A stretch of 64,000 nucleotides of DNA, taken from contig CALWZP010000010.1 in the NCBI GenBank assembly GCA_944386055.1, positions 1 through 64,000 on the forward strand. The letters run 5' to 3'. This stretch comes from an uncultured Oscillospiraceae bacterium (GTDB lineage: Bacteria; Bacillota; Clostridia; Oscillospirales; Oscillospiraceae). Position 1 is the first letter of the stretch. Each line of letters starts with the position of its first letter. Made by a program: the position numbers and the translations under genes. Below the pieces are notes generated by a model. It was not told the DNA's origin. It did no database searches and worked only from the letters and a program-made list of their open reading frames with translations. Of this stretch, positions 17,662 to 26,639 are shown one piece after another.

Positions 17662-17690
17662 TTGCTTTTTGGCGGAACGGACGGTACAAT
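17662..17690 (+). promoter_or_regulatory. Promoter of the LRR/SLH protein gene
   Basis: TTGCTT (17662-17667) and TACAAT (17685-17690) with a 17-base spacer lie about 90 bases before the start codon. Both boxes are near-consensus for the primary sigma factor. Confidence 0.6.
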
Positions 17691-17777
17691 AAAAACATAA
17701 AAGCCCGGTCAGCCAGGCAAGACCGCGGAGAGGGCTCTGTGATGAACATGACTGTATTTTTAAAAGGAGGAAGCGAT

Positions 17778-20171
17778 ATGGAGAAAAAACGAGCGTCCCG
17801 TTTCTTGTCTCTAATGCTGGCGGTGTGTATGGTCCTGTCCGTGGCCTGCCTGCCGGCGTCCGCGGAGGAGGCTGAGACCGTGATCGACGGTATCACCTAT
17901 GAGCTGGACAGCAGCACCATGACCGCAGAGGTGACCTGGTCGGAACCCAATATCGTTGTGGCGGACATTCCGGGCACCATCACCGGTGAGGACGGACAAA
18001 GCTACACCGTCACCTCTATCGGCCGGAGCGCGTTCTATTCCCGCACCAGCCTTCAGCGCGTCACCCTGCCGGACACCATCACCACCATCGGCCCGAGCGC
18101 CTTTTATAACTGCTCCGACCTGACCTCCATCGACCTGCCGGACAGCCTTCAGGAGCTTGGGGAGTCGGGAGGTGGTATCTTTGCAAAAAGCGGTCTGACC
18201 AGCCTGGTCATCCCTGACGGGATCACCCGTCTCCCAGAAAGTCTGTGTGCCCACACAAATCTGACCAGCGTCACCATCCCGGACAGCGTCACTGAGATCG
18301 GGGCCGGCGCTTTTACCAACTGCGACCTCACCTCCGTGGACCTGCCTGACGGACTGACCGTCATTGATAATGACGCGTTTCAATACAACCGGCTGACCGG
18401 CATCGACCTGCCGGACAGCCTGACCGCGATCGGTAGGTACGCGTTTGCATACAACGCCCTGACCAGCGTCACCATCCCCGGCAGTGTCAGCGAGATCGGC
18501 GGTTATGCTTTTGAAGGCTGTACTTCCCTGCGCAGCGTCACCATCGAAGAGGGTGTGGAGGTGATTGGCGGCGGTGCCTTTGAGCACTGTTCTGCCCTGA
18601 CCGGTATCACGATCCCGTCCAGTGTGAGAGAGATTGGAGGTTATGCCTTTGATGACTGCAATGCCCTGGCCCGAGTCGATCTGCCCGAAGGGCTGGAGAC
18701 CATCGGCTGGCGTGCGTTCGACCGGTGCCCGGCGCTGACCAGCATCACCATCCCCGCCAGCGTCACCGCCATCGAGGGCGGAGCGTTTGAAGACAGCGGC
18801 CTGGTGTACGCCGAGTTCCTGGGCTCCACACCGCCCGCTGTGGAGCAGAACACCTTCTCCATAGACACCCCGCTCTATGTCCCGGCGGGGGCCGTGTCGT
18901 CCTACGGGGGGGATCCCAGCTATGTGCCCTTTGTCATTCTCGCCCAGGGCAGCCCCCTGCCGGAGCTGCCGGAGCAGCCCGAACAGCCCGAACAGCCGGG
19001 ACAGTCCGAGGCGGGGGTCTCCGTGTCGAGGACTTCCCTGGACTTTGGCACGGTGATGGAGGGATATGACAGTGTCCCCTCTCAGTCCTTTACCATCACC
19101 AATGTGGGGCCCAGGCGCGATATGGTGACCCTTGATTTTTCCAACGGCCATTTTCACTATGAGAACCCCACTTCCAATTATCTCGACCCGGGAGAAAGCA
19201 AAACGGTCAGCATTGCGCCTTACAGCAATCTGCAGCCGGGCACCTATACGGAGGAACTGAGCATTTACAGCAGTGGAGAGACCGTCACGGTCACCCTCCG
19301 CATCACAGTGACAGCCGAGGAGGAGGAGGCTCCCGACCTGTCCCCCATCCTCACCGCCAGCGCCGAGTGCCTGGGCACCGACGGGACCGTGGCATTCAGC
19401 GGCGAGCAGTACGCCGTCTATCTCTACCCCGCAGGTACGGGGCTGCGTCCCATTAGCTCCCTGGCAGACGAGTTCTATATCGCCTATCACATCGAGAATT
19501 ATGACCCCTGGATGTACCCCGGGGATGTCTTCTATGCCGTGAAGAACAATACCTATGTGCTGGGGATCACCCTGTCTGACGGCACCCATCGATTTCAAGC
19601 TGTCCGGGGCGTGGATGCCCAGGCGCAGCAGCCCCAGCCCACTTTCACGGATGTGACGCCGGATGCGTGGTACTACGACTTTGTGGAGACGGTGGCGGAG
19701 AAGAAGCTGTTCGCGGGGAACGGGGACGGGACCTTCGCCCCGGAGGCGAACATGACCTACGCGGAGTTTTTGGCGGTGCTGTTCCAGTTCTCGGGGGACA
19801 CCCTGCCCACCAATTCCGGGCCCAACTGGTATGACAACCACATCCAGTGGGCGAAGGATCATGATTTGATCCCCGCCGGGATGCTCAATGGCTTCGACCC
19901 CGAGGCGGCCATCACCCGGCAGGACATGGCGGCGCTGTTCGGGAGCTTCCTGAGCAATTACGACTACACCGCCGCGCCGGTGAACAGCGGCACGCCCAGC
20001 TTCTCCGACGGCGCGTCCATCGCGGACTACGCCCGGGACGGCGTGGAGCTCTGTTACCAGCTTGGTATCATGGGGGGCAACGACGACGGGACCTTCGCCC
20101 CCGGCAATACCGCCATCCGGGCGGAGGTGGCCGTGACCATGGTCCAGATGGCACGGGTCATGGGGCGGTAA
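17778..20171 (+). CDS. Secreted BspA-like leucine-rich repeat protein with SLH anchor
   Basis: The product is 797 residues. The ATG at 17778 has AAAAGGAGGAAGCG before it; a longer open frame upstream is not coding. Order of parts: signal peptide (1 to about 34), LRR_5/BspA-type repeats (about 65-375; repeating units such as LTSVTIPGSVSEIGGYAFEG), a Pro-Glu-Gln linker (PEQPEQPEQPGQ, about 397-408), a beta-sandwich module of the ASPM/SPD-2/Hydin-like type (SLDFGTVMEGYD to VTVTLRITV), an unassigned segment and SLH repeats (about 620-797: FTDVTPDAWYYDF, NGDGTFAPEANMTYAEF). It should sit on the cell wall and bind host or bacterial surface ligands, as known for BspA-like proteins. It has its own promoter and terminator. 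Confidence 0.92.
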   Translation: MEKKRASRFLSLMLAVCMVLSVACLPASAEEAETVIDGITYELDSSTMTAEVTWSEPNIVVADIPGTITGEDGQSYTVTSIGRSAFYSRTSLQRVTLPDTITTIGPSAFYNCSDLTSIDLPDSLQELGESGGGIFAKSGLTSLVIPDGITRLPESLCAHTNLTSVTIPDSVTEIGAGAFTNCDLTSVDLPDGLTVIDNDAFQYNRLTGIDLPDSLTAIGRYAFAYNALTSVTIPGSVSEIGGYAFEGCTSLRSVTIEEGVEVIGGGAFEHCSALTGITIPSSVREIGGYAFDDCNALARVDLPEGLETIGWRAFDRCPALTSITIPASVTAIEGGAFEDSGLVYAEFLGSTPPAVEQNTFSIDTPLYVPAGAVSSYGGDPSYVPFVILAQGSPLPELPEQPEQPEQPGQSEAGVSVSRTSLDFGTVMEGYDSVPSQSFTITNVGPRRDMVTLDFSNGHFHYENPTSNYLDPGESKTVSIAPYSNLQPGTYTEELSIYSSGETVTVTLRITVTAEEEEAPDLSPILTASAECLGTDGTVAFSGEQYAVYLYPAGTGLRPISSLADEFYIAYHIENYDPWMYPGDVFYAVKNNTYVLGITLSDGTHRFQAVRGVDAQAQQPQPTFTDVTPDAWYYDFVETVAEKKLFAGNGDGTFAPEANMTYAEFLAVLFQFSGDTLPTNSGPNWYDNHIQWAKDHDLIPAGMLNGFDPEAAITRQDMAALFGSFLSNYDYTAAPVNSGTPSFSDGASIADYARDGVELCYQLGIMGGNDDGTFAPGNTAIRAEVAVTMVQMARVMGR

Positions 20172-20206
20172 ATTCAGATAGAAGTTAGGAGATAGCGAAG
20201 GAAACG

Positions 20207-20241
20207 GGGGCGGACCGCCATCGGCGGTCCGCCCCTTCTTT
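20207..20241 (+). terminator. Terminator after the LRR/SLH gene
   Basis: A perfect 13-bp stem GGGGCGGACCGCC (20207-20219) with its complement (20223-20235), loop ATC, followed by TTCTTT. It lies between two convergent genes. Confidence 0.8.
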
Positions 20242-20256
20242 GGTGTGGAGACGAGT

Positions 20257-20661
20257 TCAGAACTGTACGGTGCGGGGTGGTGCGGTGAAGGAGCAGAACT
20301 GGGCGGCGGCGTTCTGGAGATAGACCACCTCGCAGTTGCCGTCGTCGGCGGCGTACATGCGCTTCAGGGTTGGGTTGGCGTCCAGCATGTGCTGCCGGGC
20401 CTCCATCCGGTCGTCCTGGACGGCCTGGGCGGTGACCCGGATCCAGGTCCCCTCGTCGGCCATGCCGCACAGCTCGATCTTGGGGTTTTTCTTCATCTGG
20501 GCAAAAACGGGCTTAACATTCCCCGTCTGAAGGTACAGCTTCCCCTCGTACAGGTCCACCGCCCCGAAGGGGCGTACCCGGGGCTGGTCCCCCTCCGCAG
20601 TGGCCAGATAGAAGGTGCCGCAGGCTTTCAGATACTCGTAGACTTCCTGGATCGCTTCCAT
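20257..20661 (-). CDS. Pyridoxamine 5'-phosphate oxidase-like (split-barrel flavin) protein
   Basis: This 134-residue protein is one split barrel of the PNPOx-like superfamily: CGTFYLATAEGDQPRVRPFG near the start, LYLQTGNVKPVFAQMKKNP in the middle and EVVYLQNAAAQFCSF at the end. Such proteins bind FMN or F420 and reduce or sequester small molecules; substrate cannot be predicted. It is 35 bases downstream of the glutamyl-Q tRNA synthetase gene on the same strand, and probably cotranscribed. Ribosome site AAAGGAGCC lies before the ATG. Confidence 0.88.
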   Translation of the reverse strand: MEAIQEVYEYLKACGTFYLATAEGDQPRVRPFGAVDLYEGKLYLQTGNVKPVFAQMKKNPKIELCGMADEGTWIRVTAQAVQDDRMEARQHMLDANPTLKRMYAADDGNCEVVYLQNAAAQFCSFTAPPRTVQF

Positions 20662-20696
20662 GGTTCAGGCTCCTTTCATGAAAAAGAAAAATTATG

Positions 20697-21623
20697 TCAA
20701 CCGAATGTCTCCGGCTGCACCACGATGTCCGCCCGGGGAACCATTTCCCAGGAAAAGCGGCCCGCCAGCGCCCTGGGAGAGACGGGGGCGTTCGTTTCCT
20801 GCAGTCCCGCCAGCCGGGCCAGCCGGCCGGTGAGCTCCTCCGGGGAGAAGCGGGCGCGCAGCGCCCCCATGTCCAGGTCCCCGTCCCGCTTGGACAGCCG
20901 CCGGCCGCCGGGGGAGAGCAGGAGGGGGACATGGGCGTACCGGGGGGCGGGAAAGCCCAGCAGCTCCTGGAGGTATCTCTGCCGGGGGGTGGAGGAGAGC
21001 AGGTCGCTCCCCCGCACCACCTCCGTCACCCCGGACAGAGCGTCGTCCACCACCACCGCCAGCTGGTAGGCGTACACCCCGTCGGACCGGCGGAGGATGA
21101 AGTCCCCGCAGTCCCGGAGGAGGTTTTCCTGGTATGGGCCGCGGCAGAGATCTGTAAAGGCAATCTCCCTGTCGGGCACGCGGAGGCGCCAGGCGGGGCG
21201 GCGGAGGGCGGACAGGACCTCCTGCTCCGCCGGGGAGAGGCGGCTGCACCGCCCGTCGTAGACCGGCTCGCCGTTGTCCCGGTGGGGGGCGGAGGCGGCC
21301 AGCCGCTGGGCCCGGGTGCAGAAGCAGGGGTAGAGCAGTCCCCGGCCCTCCAGCCGGGAGAAGGCGTCGGCGTAGAGGGCGGTGCGCTCGCTCTGCCACA
21401 CCGGCGTCCCGTCCCAGTCCAGCCCCAGCCAGCGCAGGTCATCCATCAGCTGCAGGGCGAACTCCCGGCGGCAGCGGTCGGGGTCCAGGTCCTCGATGCG
21501 CAGCAGCATCCGCCCCCCGGCGGAGCGGGCGGACAGCCATGCCAGCAGGGCGGAGAACAGGTTGCCCAGGTGCATCCGCCCGCTGGGGCTGGGGGCGAAG
21601 CGCCCCACCACCGGTGTGTCCAT
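20697..21623 (-). CDS. gluQ: Glutamyl-Q tRNA(Asp) synthetase
   Basis: At 308 residues it equals a glutamyl-tRNA synthetase catalytic core without the anticodon-binding domain, which defines GluQRS. The HIGH-like motif is in GRFAPSPSGRMHLGNL, the KMSKS-like motif reads LSKRDGD (about residue 244), and a zinc site is formed by PCFCTRAQ and YDGRCS. The enzyme attaches glutamate to the queuosine base of tRNA(Asp). Its presence implies the queuosine pathway elsewhere in the genome. It diverges from pcrA across about 215 bases that hold both promoters. Confidence 0.93.
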   Translation of the reverse strand: MDTPVVGRFAPSPSGRMHLGNLFSALLAWLSARSAGGRMLLRIEDLDPDRCRREFALQLMDDLRWLGLDWDGTPVWQSERTALYADAFSRLEGRGLLYPCFCTRAQRLAASAPHRDNGEPVYDGRCSRLSPAEQEVLSALRRPAWRLRVPDREIAFTDLCRGPYQENLLRDCGDFILRRSDGVYAYQLAVVVDDALSGVTEVVRGSDLLSSTPRQRYLQELLGFPAPRYAHVPLLLSPGGRRLSKRDGDLDMGALRARFSPEELTGRLARLAGLQETNAPVSPRALAGRFSWEMVPRADIVVQPETFG

Positions 21624-21653
21624 GGCCTGTCCCCTCTCTTAGCAGTTTTCCTT

Positions 21654-21683
21654 ATCTTACCACAGTTCTGCCCTGTTGGTAAA
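21654..21683 (-). promoter_or_regulatory. Promoter of gluQ
   Basis: On the minus strand TTTACC (21683-21678) and TAAGAT (21659-21654) are separated by 18 bases, about 30 bases before the gluQ start. Confidence 0.5.
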
Positions 21684-21740
21684 GAGGGCGGCACCCCGCC
21701 GGGACGCAAAATTTTGTCCCCGGAGCAGAGAAAGCGATTC

Positions 21741-21769
21741 TTGACCCCGGCGCGGAAAAAAGGTAAAAT
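21741..21769 (+). promoter_or_regulatory. Promoter of pcrA and probably the eutH array
   Basis: TTGACC (21741-21746) and TAAAAT (21764-21769) with a 17-base spacer lie about 70 bases before the pcrA start. No other clear promoter is seen before the three transporter genes. Confidence 0.6.
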
Positions 21770-21839
21770 GACTGTTAGATTTTTACCGGACTGCCCCCCC
21801 GGGACGGCACCGGACAGAGAGACAGACAGGGAGAGAGAC

Positions 21840-24413
21840 ATGCTGGACAGAGACGAGGAACTGAGATTTTGCAAGGCCCGCCGGGCGGTGATCGAGGGGG
21901 AGTTCGCCAAGCTGAACCCCCAGCAGCGCCAGGCGGTGCTGGCCACCGAGGGGCCGCTGCTCCTTCTGGCGGGGGCGGGGAGCGGGAAGACCACGGTGCT
22001 CATCAACCGGGTGGCCAACCTGATGAAATACGGACGGGGCTCGGACAGCGTGGAGGTGCCCGACCGGGTGACGAAAGAGGACCTGGCCTTTCTGGAGGAC
22101 TACGCCGCCCATCCCGACCCGGCCCGGCGGGAGCGGGCGGAGGCGCTGTGCCGCCTGGACCCTGCGGCGCCGTGGACCATTCTGGCCATCACCTTCACCA
22201 ACAAGGCGGCGGGGGAGCTGAAGGACCGGCTGGAGCGGATGCTGGGCCCTGCGGCCCTGGATGTGTGGGCCTCCACCTTCCACTCCGCCTGCGTGCGCAT
22301 CCTGCGCCGGGACATCGACCGGCTGGGCTTCAGCAGCTCCTTCACCATTTACGACACCGACGACTGCCTGCGGGTCATCAAGGACATCCTGCGGGAGAAA
22401 AACCTGGACGACAAGCAGTTCCCGCCCCGGACCATCCTGGGCTATATCTCCCGGGCCAAGGACGCCATGAAGCTGGGACCCGAGTACTTAGAGGAGTGCC
22501 GCAGCAGCGGCGACTTCCGCCTCACTCGCATCGCGGAGGTGTACGCCGAGTACCAGAAGCGCCTGTGGGAGGCCAGCGCCCTGGATTTTGACGACCTGAT
22601 CCTCCACACCGTGCGCCTGCTGCAGCAGTTTGAGGAGGTGCGCACCTTCTACCAGCGCAAGTTCCGCTATGTCCTCATCGACGAGTACCAGGACACCAAC
22701 AACCTGCAGTATCAGCTGGCCTCCCTGCTGGCGGGCGGGTATGAGAACTTCTGCGTGGTGGGGGACGACGACCAGTCCATCTACCGCTTCCGGGGCGCCA
22801 CCATCGAGAACATCCTCTCCTTTGAGCAGCAGTACAAGGGCTGCCGGGTGATCCGGCTGGAGCAGAACTACCGCTCCACCGGAAATATCTTAGGGGCGGC
22901 CAATGCGGTGATCCGCAACAACCAGGGCCGCAAGGGCAAGGAGCTGTGGACCGAGAAGAGCGGGGGGGAACCGATTCTCCTTTACACCGCTATGAACGAG
23001 AACGACGAGGCCCAGTATGTGGCGGGGCAGATCCTCGCCGGCTACGCCCAGGGGCGGCCGTGGAAGGACCACGCGGTGCTCTACCGGATGAACGCCCAGT
23101 CCAACCAGATGGAGAACGCCTTCAAGCGCAACGGCATCCCCTACCGCATCTTCGGGGGCACCCGGTTCTTCGACCGGGCGGAGGTGAAGGACATGGTGGC
23201 CTACCTCTGTGTCCTCAACAACCCCGACGACGACCTGCGCCTGCAGCGCATCATCAACAATCCCCCCCGGGGCATCGGCCAGACCACCGTGCAGCGGGCC
23301 CAGGCCATCGCCGCGGAGGAGGGGAAGTCCCTGTGGCAGGTGGTGAGCCATCCCCGGGAGTACCCCGACCTGCAGAAGGCGGCCCCACGGCTGGCCCAGT
23401 TCACCGACCTGATGGATGGTCTGCGGGAGCTGTCTCGCACCATGCCCCTGCCCGACTTCTATGAGGAGCTGCTCGCCCGCACCGGCTATGCGGTGATGCT
23501 GGAGGGGAAGAACACGGTGGAGGACCGCACCCGCCTGGAGAATGTGCGGGAGCTGCTCACCTCCATCAACGGCTATCTGGAAAACGCGGGGGAGGAGCCC
23601 TCCCTGGCGGGCTTTTTGGATGAGATCGCCCTGTACACCGACCTGGACCAGAAGGACGACAGTGAGAACTGCGTGGTGATGATGACCATGCACGCCGCCA
23701 AGGGGCTGGAATTCCCTGTGGTGTTCGTGGTGGGCGCGGAGGAGGGCATCTTCCCCGGCGTCCGGGCCATCGGCGAGCCGGAGGAGATGGAGGAGGAACG
23801 GCGGCTGTGCTATGTGGCCATGACGAGGGCCAAGGAGCGGCTGGTCATGACCTGCGCGGCCCAGCGGATGCTCTTCGGCCGCACCAGCAGCAACCTGCCC
23901 TCCCGTTTTCTGGAGGAGATCCCCGAGCAGTATCTGCGCCGGGAGGGCCGCCGGGCCGCTGCCTTTGACGACGCGGCGGGATACTGGAGCGCCCCGGGGC
24001 AGGCGGCCGCCCCCTATGGACGGGGAGGCTCCTATGGCGCAGAGCGCCGGGGAGGCGGATATGGCCAGGCGGCCCGGGGGACGGAACGGACCCCGGAGCG
24101 CCGGAGCGCGGCCCCCTACGGCGGGGAGCGGCGGGGCGGCTATGGCGGAGGCCATGCCGGCGGAAGCGGCTATCCCGGCGGGAGCTATTCCCATGCCCGC
24201 CCGGCGGCCAGGACCTCAGGCGGCGGGCGGGCCGCCCCCGCCCTGGAGCTGCGGAAGGGGGACATGGTGGAGCACACCGCCTTCGGCACCGGGATGGTGC
24301 TCTCCCTCCAGCCCATGGGGGGAGACGCCCTGGTGGAGATCGCCTTTGACAAAGTGGGCACCAAGCGCCTGATGGTGAACTCTGCATCCAAGCATATGAA
24401 AAAACGCGGCTGA
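21840..24413 (+). CDS. pcrA: UvrD/PcrA-family 3'-5' DNA helicase
   Basis: The 857-residue protein has all superfamily 1A motifs: Q motif LNPQQRQAV, Walker A GAGSGKT (about 44-50), FTNKAAGEL, Walker B VLIDEYQDTN, GDDDQSIYRFRGA, EQNYRSTGNILGAAN and AAKGLEFPVVF, then VAMTRAKERL. After the motor is a disordered Gly/Tyr/Arg-rich linker (about 716-800; units such as GGERRGGYGGGHAGG), and last the Tudor-like C-terminal domain (KGDMVEHTAFGTGMVLSL) that in PcrA contacts RNA polymerase. It unwinds DNA in repair and removes recombinase or polymerase. The ATG at 21840 follows GGGAGAG; a very long open frame upstream is antisense to gluQ and is not coding. Confidence 0.95.
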   Translation: MLDRDEELRFCKARRAVIEGEFAKLNPQQRQAVLATEGPLLLLAGAGSGKTTVLINRVANLMKYGRGSDSVEVPDRVTKEDLAFLEDYAAHPDPARRERAEALCRLDPAAPWTILAITFTNKAAGELKDRLERMLGPAALDVWASTFHSACVRILRRDIDRLGFSSSFTIYDTDDCLRVIKDILREKNLDDKQFPPRTILGYISRAKDAMKLGPEYLEECRSSGDFRLTRIAEVYAEYQKRLWEASALDFDDLILHTVRLLQQFEEVRTFYQRKFRYVLIDEYQDTNNLQYQLASLLAGGYENFCVVGDDDQSIYRFRGATIENILSFEQQYKGCRVIRLEQNYRSTGNILGAANAVIRNNQGRKGKELWTEKSGGEPILLYTAMNENDEAQYVAGQILAGYAQGRPWKDHAVLYRMNAQSNQMENAFKRNGIPYRIFGGTRFFDRAEVKDMVAYLCVLNNPDDDLRLQRIINNPPRGIGQTTVQRAQAIAAEEGKSLWQVVSHPREYPDLQKAAPRLAQFTDLMDGLRELSRTMPLPDFYEELLARTGYAVMLEGKNTVEDRTRLENVRELLTSINGYLENAGEEPSLAGFLDEIALYTDLDQKDDSENCVVMMTMHAAKGLEFPVVFVVGAEEGIFPGVRAIGEPEEMEEERRLCYVAMTRAKERLVMTCAAQRMLFGRTSSNLPSRFLEEIPEQYLRREGRRAAAFDDAAGYWSAPGQAAAPYGRGGSYGAERRGGGYGQAARGTERTPERRSAAPYGGERRGGYGGGHAGGSGYPGGSYSHARPAARTSGGGRAAPALELRKGDMVEHTAFGTGMVLSLQPMGGDALVEIAFDKVGTKRLMVNSASKHMKKRG

Positions 24414-24438
24414 ACGCCGCGGCGGGGAGGCGGATGGG

Positions 24439-25548
24439 GTGAACGCCAACCAGATCATCATGGCGGTGCTGGCGGTGTTCGTGGTGCTGGCCACCCTGGA
24501 CCGCTGTATCGGCAACCGCCTGGGCCTGGCCGGTGAGCTGGAACGGGCCTTTGAGATGCTGGGAATTATGGGACTGAATGTGGTGGGACTGGTGTGCATG
24601 GCCCCCGTGATCGCCGGGGTGCTGCAGCCTGTGGTGGTCCCCGCGTTTTCCGCCCTGGGGGCGGACCCGGCCCTGTTTTCCGGCTGTATCCTCTCCCCGG
24701 ACTGCGGCGGCTACTCCATTGCGGCAGAGCTGTCCGACGACCCTGAGATGGTGCGTTTCGGCGGGCTGCTGGTGGCGGCCATTCTGGGCGGCGTGGTGGC
24801 GTTTGCCATCCCGGTATGCTGCGGGCTGCTGAAGGGAGAAGACCTGCGCTATTTCGCCGTGGGAGTGCTGGCCGCCTTTGCGGTGGCCCCCATCACTTGC
24901 CTGACGGCAGGGCTGATGATGGGATTGTCCCCCGTTAAGACACTGAAAAACCTGGTCCCGGTGATCCTGCTGGCGGCACTGATCGTGGTGGGACTGGCCC
25001 TGATCCCGCAGCGGATGATCCGGGGGTTTCAGCTGTTCGCCCGGGGACTGGGCGTGGTGGTGATGGCGGGACTGGCTCTGGGGGCGGTGGAAGCCATGAC
25101 AGGGTTGGTGATCCTGCCGGGGATGAACCCGGTGGAGGACGGCTTTCTCATCATCGGGTCGGTGACCATCACGATGGCGGGAGCGCTGCCTCTGATTTAT
25201 TTCGTCACCCGGGCGGGAAAGCGGCCGCTGAACGCGGTGGGGAGCCGGCTGGGGATGAACGACACCTCGCTGGTGAGCATCCTGATCTGCACGGTGACCT
25301 TTGTTCCCGCCATCCTCAGCTATGAGAAGCTGAATGCGCGGGAGAAGGTGCTGCTGGCGGCGGCCATTGCCACCGTCGGCAACATGGCGGGGGCCCATCT
25401 GGGCTTCATCGCCATGACGGATCAGGAGATGATCCTGCCTATGGTGGGGGCCAAAGTGGTGGGGGGCGTGCTGGCCCTGCCGCTGAGCGCCTTGCTGGGG
25501 CGGCGGCTGTTTCGGGAAGTGTGGAGAAAACGGGGGGAAGAGAGATGA
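24439..25548 (+). CDS. eutH: EutH-family transporter, copy 1
   Basis: A 369-residue integral membrane protein with about ten hydrophobic segments. It matches EutH, the ethanolamine permease family: NRLGLAGELERAFEMLG, the loop ALGADPALFSGCILSPDCGG and the ending AGAHLGFIAMTDQEMILPMV. The start is a GTG at 24439, 25 bases after pcrA. The next gene overlaps its stop by four bases. No ethanolamine lyase, microcompartment or regulator gene is in the window, so the substrate may be ethanolamine or a related amine. Confidence 0.88.
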   Translation: MNANQIIMAVLAVFVVLATLDRCIGNRLGLAGELERAFEMLGIMGLNVVGLVCMAPVIAGVLQPVVVPAFSALGADPALFSGCILSPDCGGYSIAAELSDDPEMVRFGGLLVAAILGGVVAFAIPVCCGLLKGEDLRYFAVGVLAAFAVAPITCLTAGLMMGLSPVKTLKNLVPVILLAALIVVGLALIPQRMIRGFQLFARGLGVVVMAGLALGAVEAMTGLVILPGMNPVEDGFLIIGSVTITMAGALPLIYFVTRAGKRPLNAVGSRLGMNDTSLVSILICTVTFVPAILSYEKLNAREKVLLAAAIATVGNMAGAHLGFIAMTDQEMILPMVGAKVVGGVLALPLSALLGRRLFREVWRKRGEER

Positions 25549-26639
25549 ACGCGAATCAGGTGGTCATGGCCATCCTGGCCGTCTTTTTCGTACTGGGGGC
25601 GGTGGACCGCTGCATCGGCAACCGCATCGGCTTCGGACCGGAGTTCGAGCGGGGCTTCAAGCTCATGGGTCCCATCGCCCTGAGCGTGCTGGGTCTGACC
25701 TGTATCGCCCCGGCGGTGGCGGAGCTGCTGCAGGGGGTGGTGGTGCCGGTATACCATTTCTTCGGGGCGGACGCAGCCATGTTCGCCGGCACCTTCTTCT
25801 CGCCGGACGCCGGGGGATATGCGGTGGCAGAGCAGCTGGCGGAGGACCCGGAGCTGGGCTATTTCGGCGGGCTGGTGGTCAGCTCCATTTTCGGCGCTGC
25901 CATCACCATGGCCATCCCGGTGGCCATGGGGCTCATTGCGCAGGAGGATGTGCGTCATCTGGCGGTGGGGATGCTGTGCGGCTTCATCGGGGTGCCCCTG
26001 GGCGGCTTTGTGGGAGGCTGGCTGGCGGGGCTGGAGACTATGGTGATCCTGCGCAATCTGGCGCCGGTGCTCATCATCGCGGCGGTGGTCATCTTCGGCC
26101 TGGCGCTGTTCCCGCGGCAGACCATCGTTGTGTTCCAGATCATGGCCAAGGTGCTGCTGATCATGATCATGATCGGCCTGGCCGCAGGGGCGGTGGAGAA
26201 GCTGACGGGGCTGGCCCTGGTGGAGGATATGCAGCCCATCACCGAGGGCTTCCTCACCGTGGGGAGCATCGGCCTGACCCTGGGGGGCGCCCTGCCCCTG
26301 ATCTGGCTGGTGACCCGCACGCTGGAGAAGCCCCTGGAGCGGACGGGGGCGCGGCTTGGAGTAAACGGAGCCTCCATCGCGGGATTTTTCGTCTCTCTGG
26401 CCAGTGTCGTGCCAGCCTATGCCACCATGAAGGATATGAATACCCGGGGAAAGGTGATGGTTTCCGCCTTTACAGCTACCTCTGCAAACATTCTGGGGCC
26501 GCACCTGGGGTATGTGGCCTCGGTGAATGAGAGCTACATCATCCCCATGATGGGAGCCAAGGTGGCGGCGGCGGTGGTCGGGCTGCCGTTGGCGCTGTTT
26601 TTCTGTAAGCGCTTGTTTGAAAAGGAGGGGGGAGCATGA
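25545..26639 (+). CDS. eutH: EutH-family transporter, copy 2
   Basis: A 364-residue paralog of its neighbours. It keeps the family signature GADAAMFAGTFFSPDAGGYA and the ending HLGYVASVNESYIIPMMGAK. The ATG overlaps the stop of copy 1 (ATGA), and CGGGGGGAAGAG precedes it. The first 30 residues (MNANQVVMAILAVFFVLGAV) are nearly the same in all three copies, while the loops differ, which suggests old duplication followed by divergence and perhaps a change of substrate. Confidence 0.9.
   Translation: MNANQVVMAILAVFFVLGAVDRCIGNRIGFGPEFERGFKLMGPIALSVLGLTCIAPAVAELLQGVVVPVYHFFGADAAMFAGTFFSPDAGGYAVAEQLAEDPELGYFGGLVVSSIFGAAITMAIPVAMGLIAQEDVRHLAVGMLCGFIGVPLGGFVGGWLAGLETMVILRNLAPVLIIAAVVIFGLALFPRQTIVVFQIMAKVLLIMIMIGLAAGAVEKLTGLALVEDMQPITEGFLTVGSIGLTLGGALPLIWLVTRTLEKPLERTGARLGVNGASIAGFFVSLASVVPAYATMKDMNTRGKVMVSAFTATSANILGPHLGYVASVNESYIIPMMGAKVAAAVVGLPLALFFCKRLFEKEGGA

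Noticed and set aside
20694-21839. Long N-terminal extension of the PcrA frame
   Set aside because: It lies opposite gluQ; the PcrA start with its promoter and ribosome site is at 21840.
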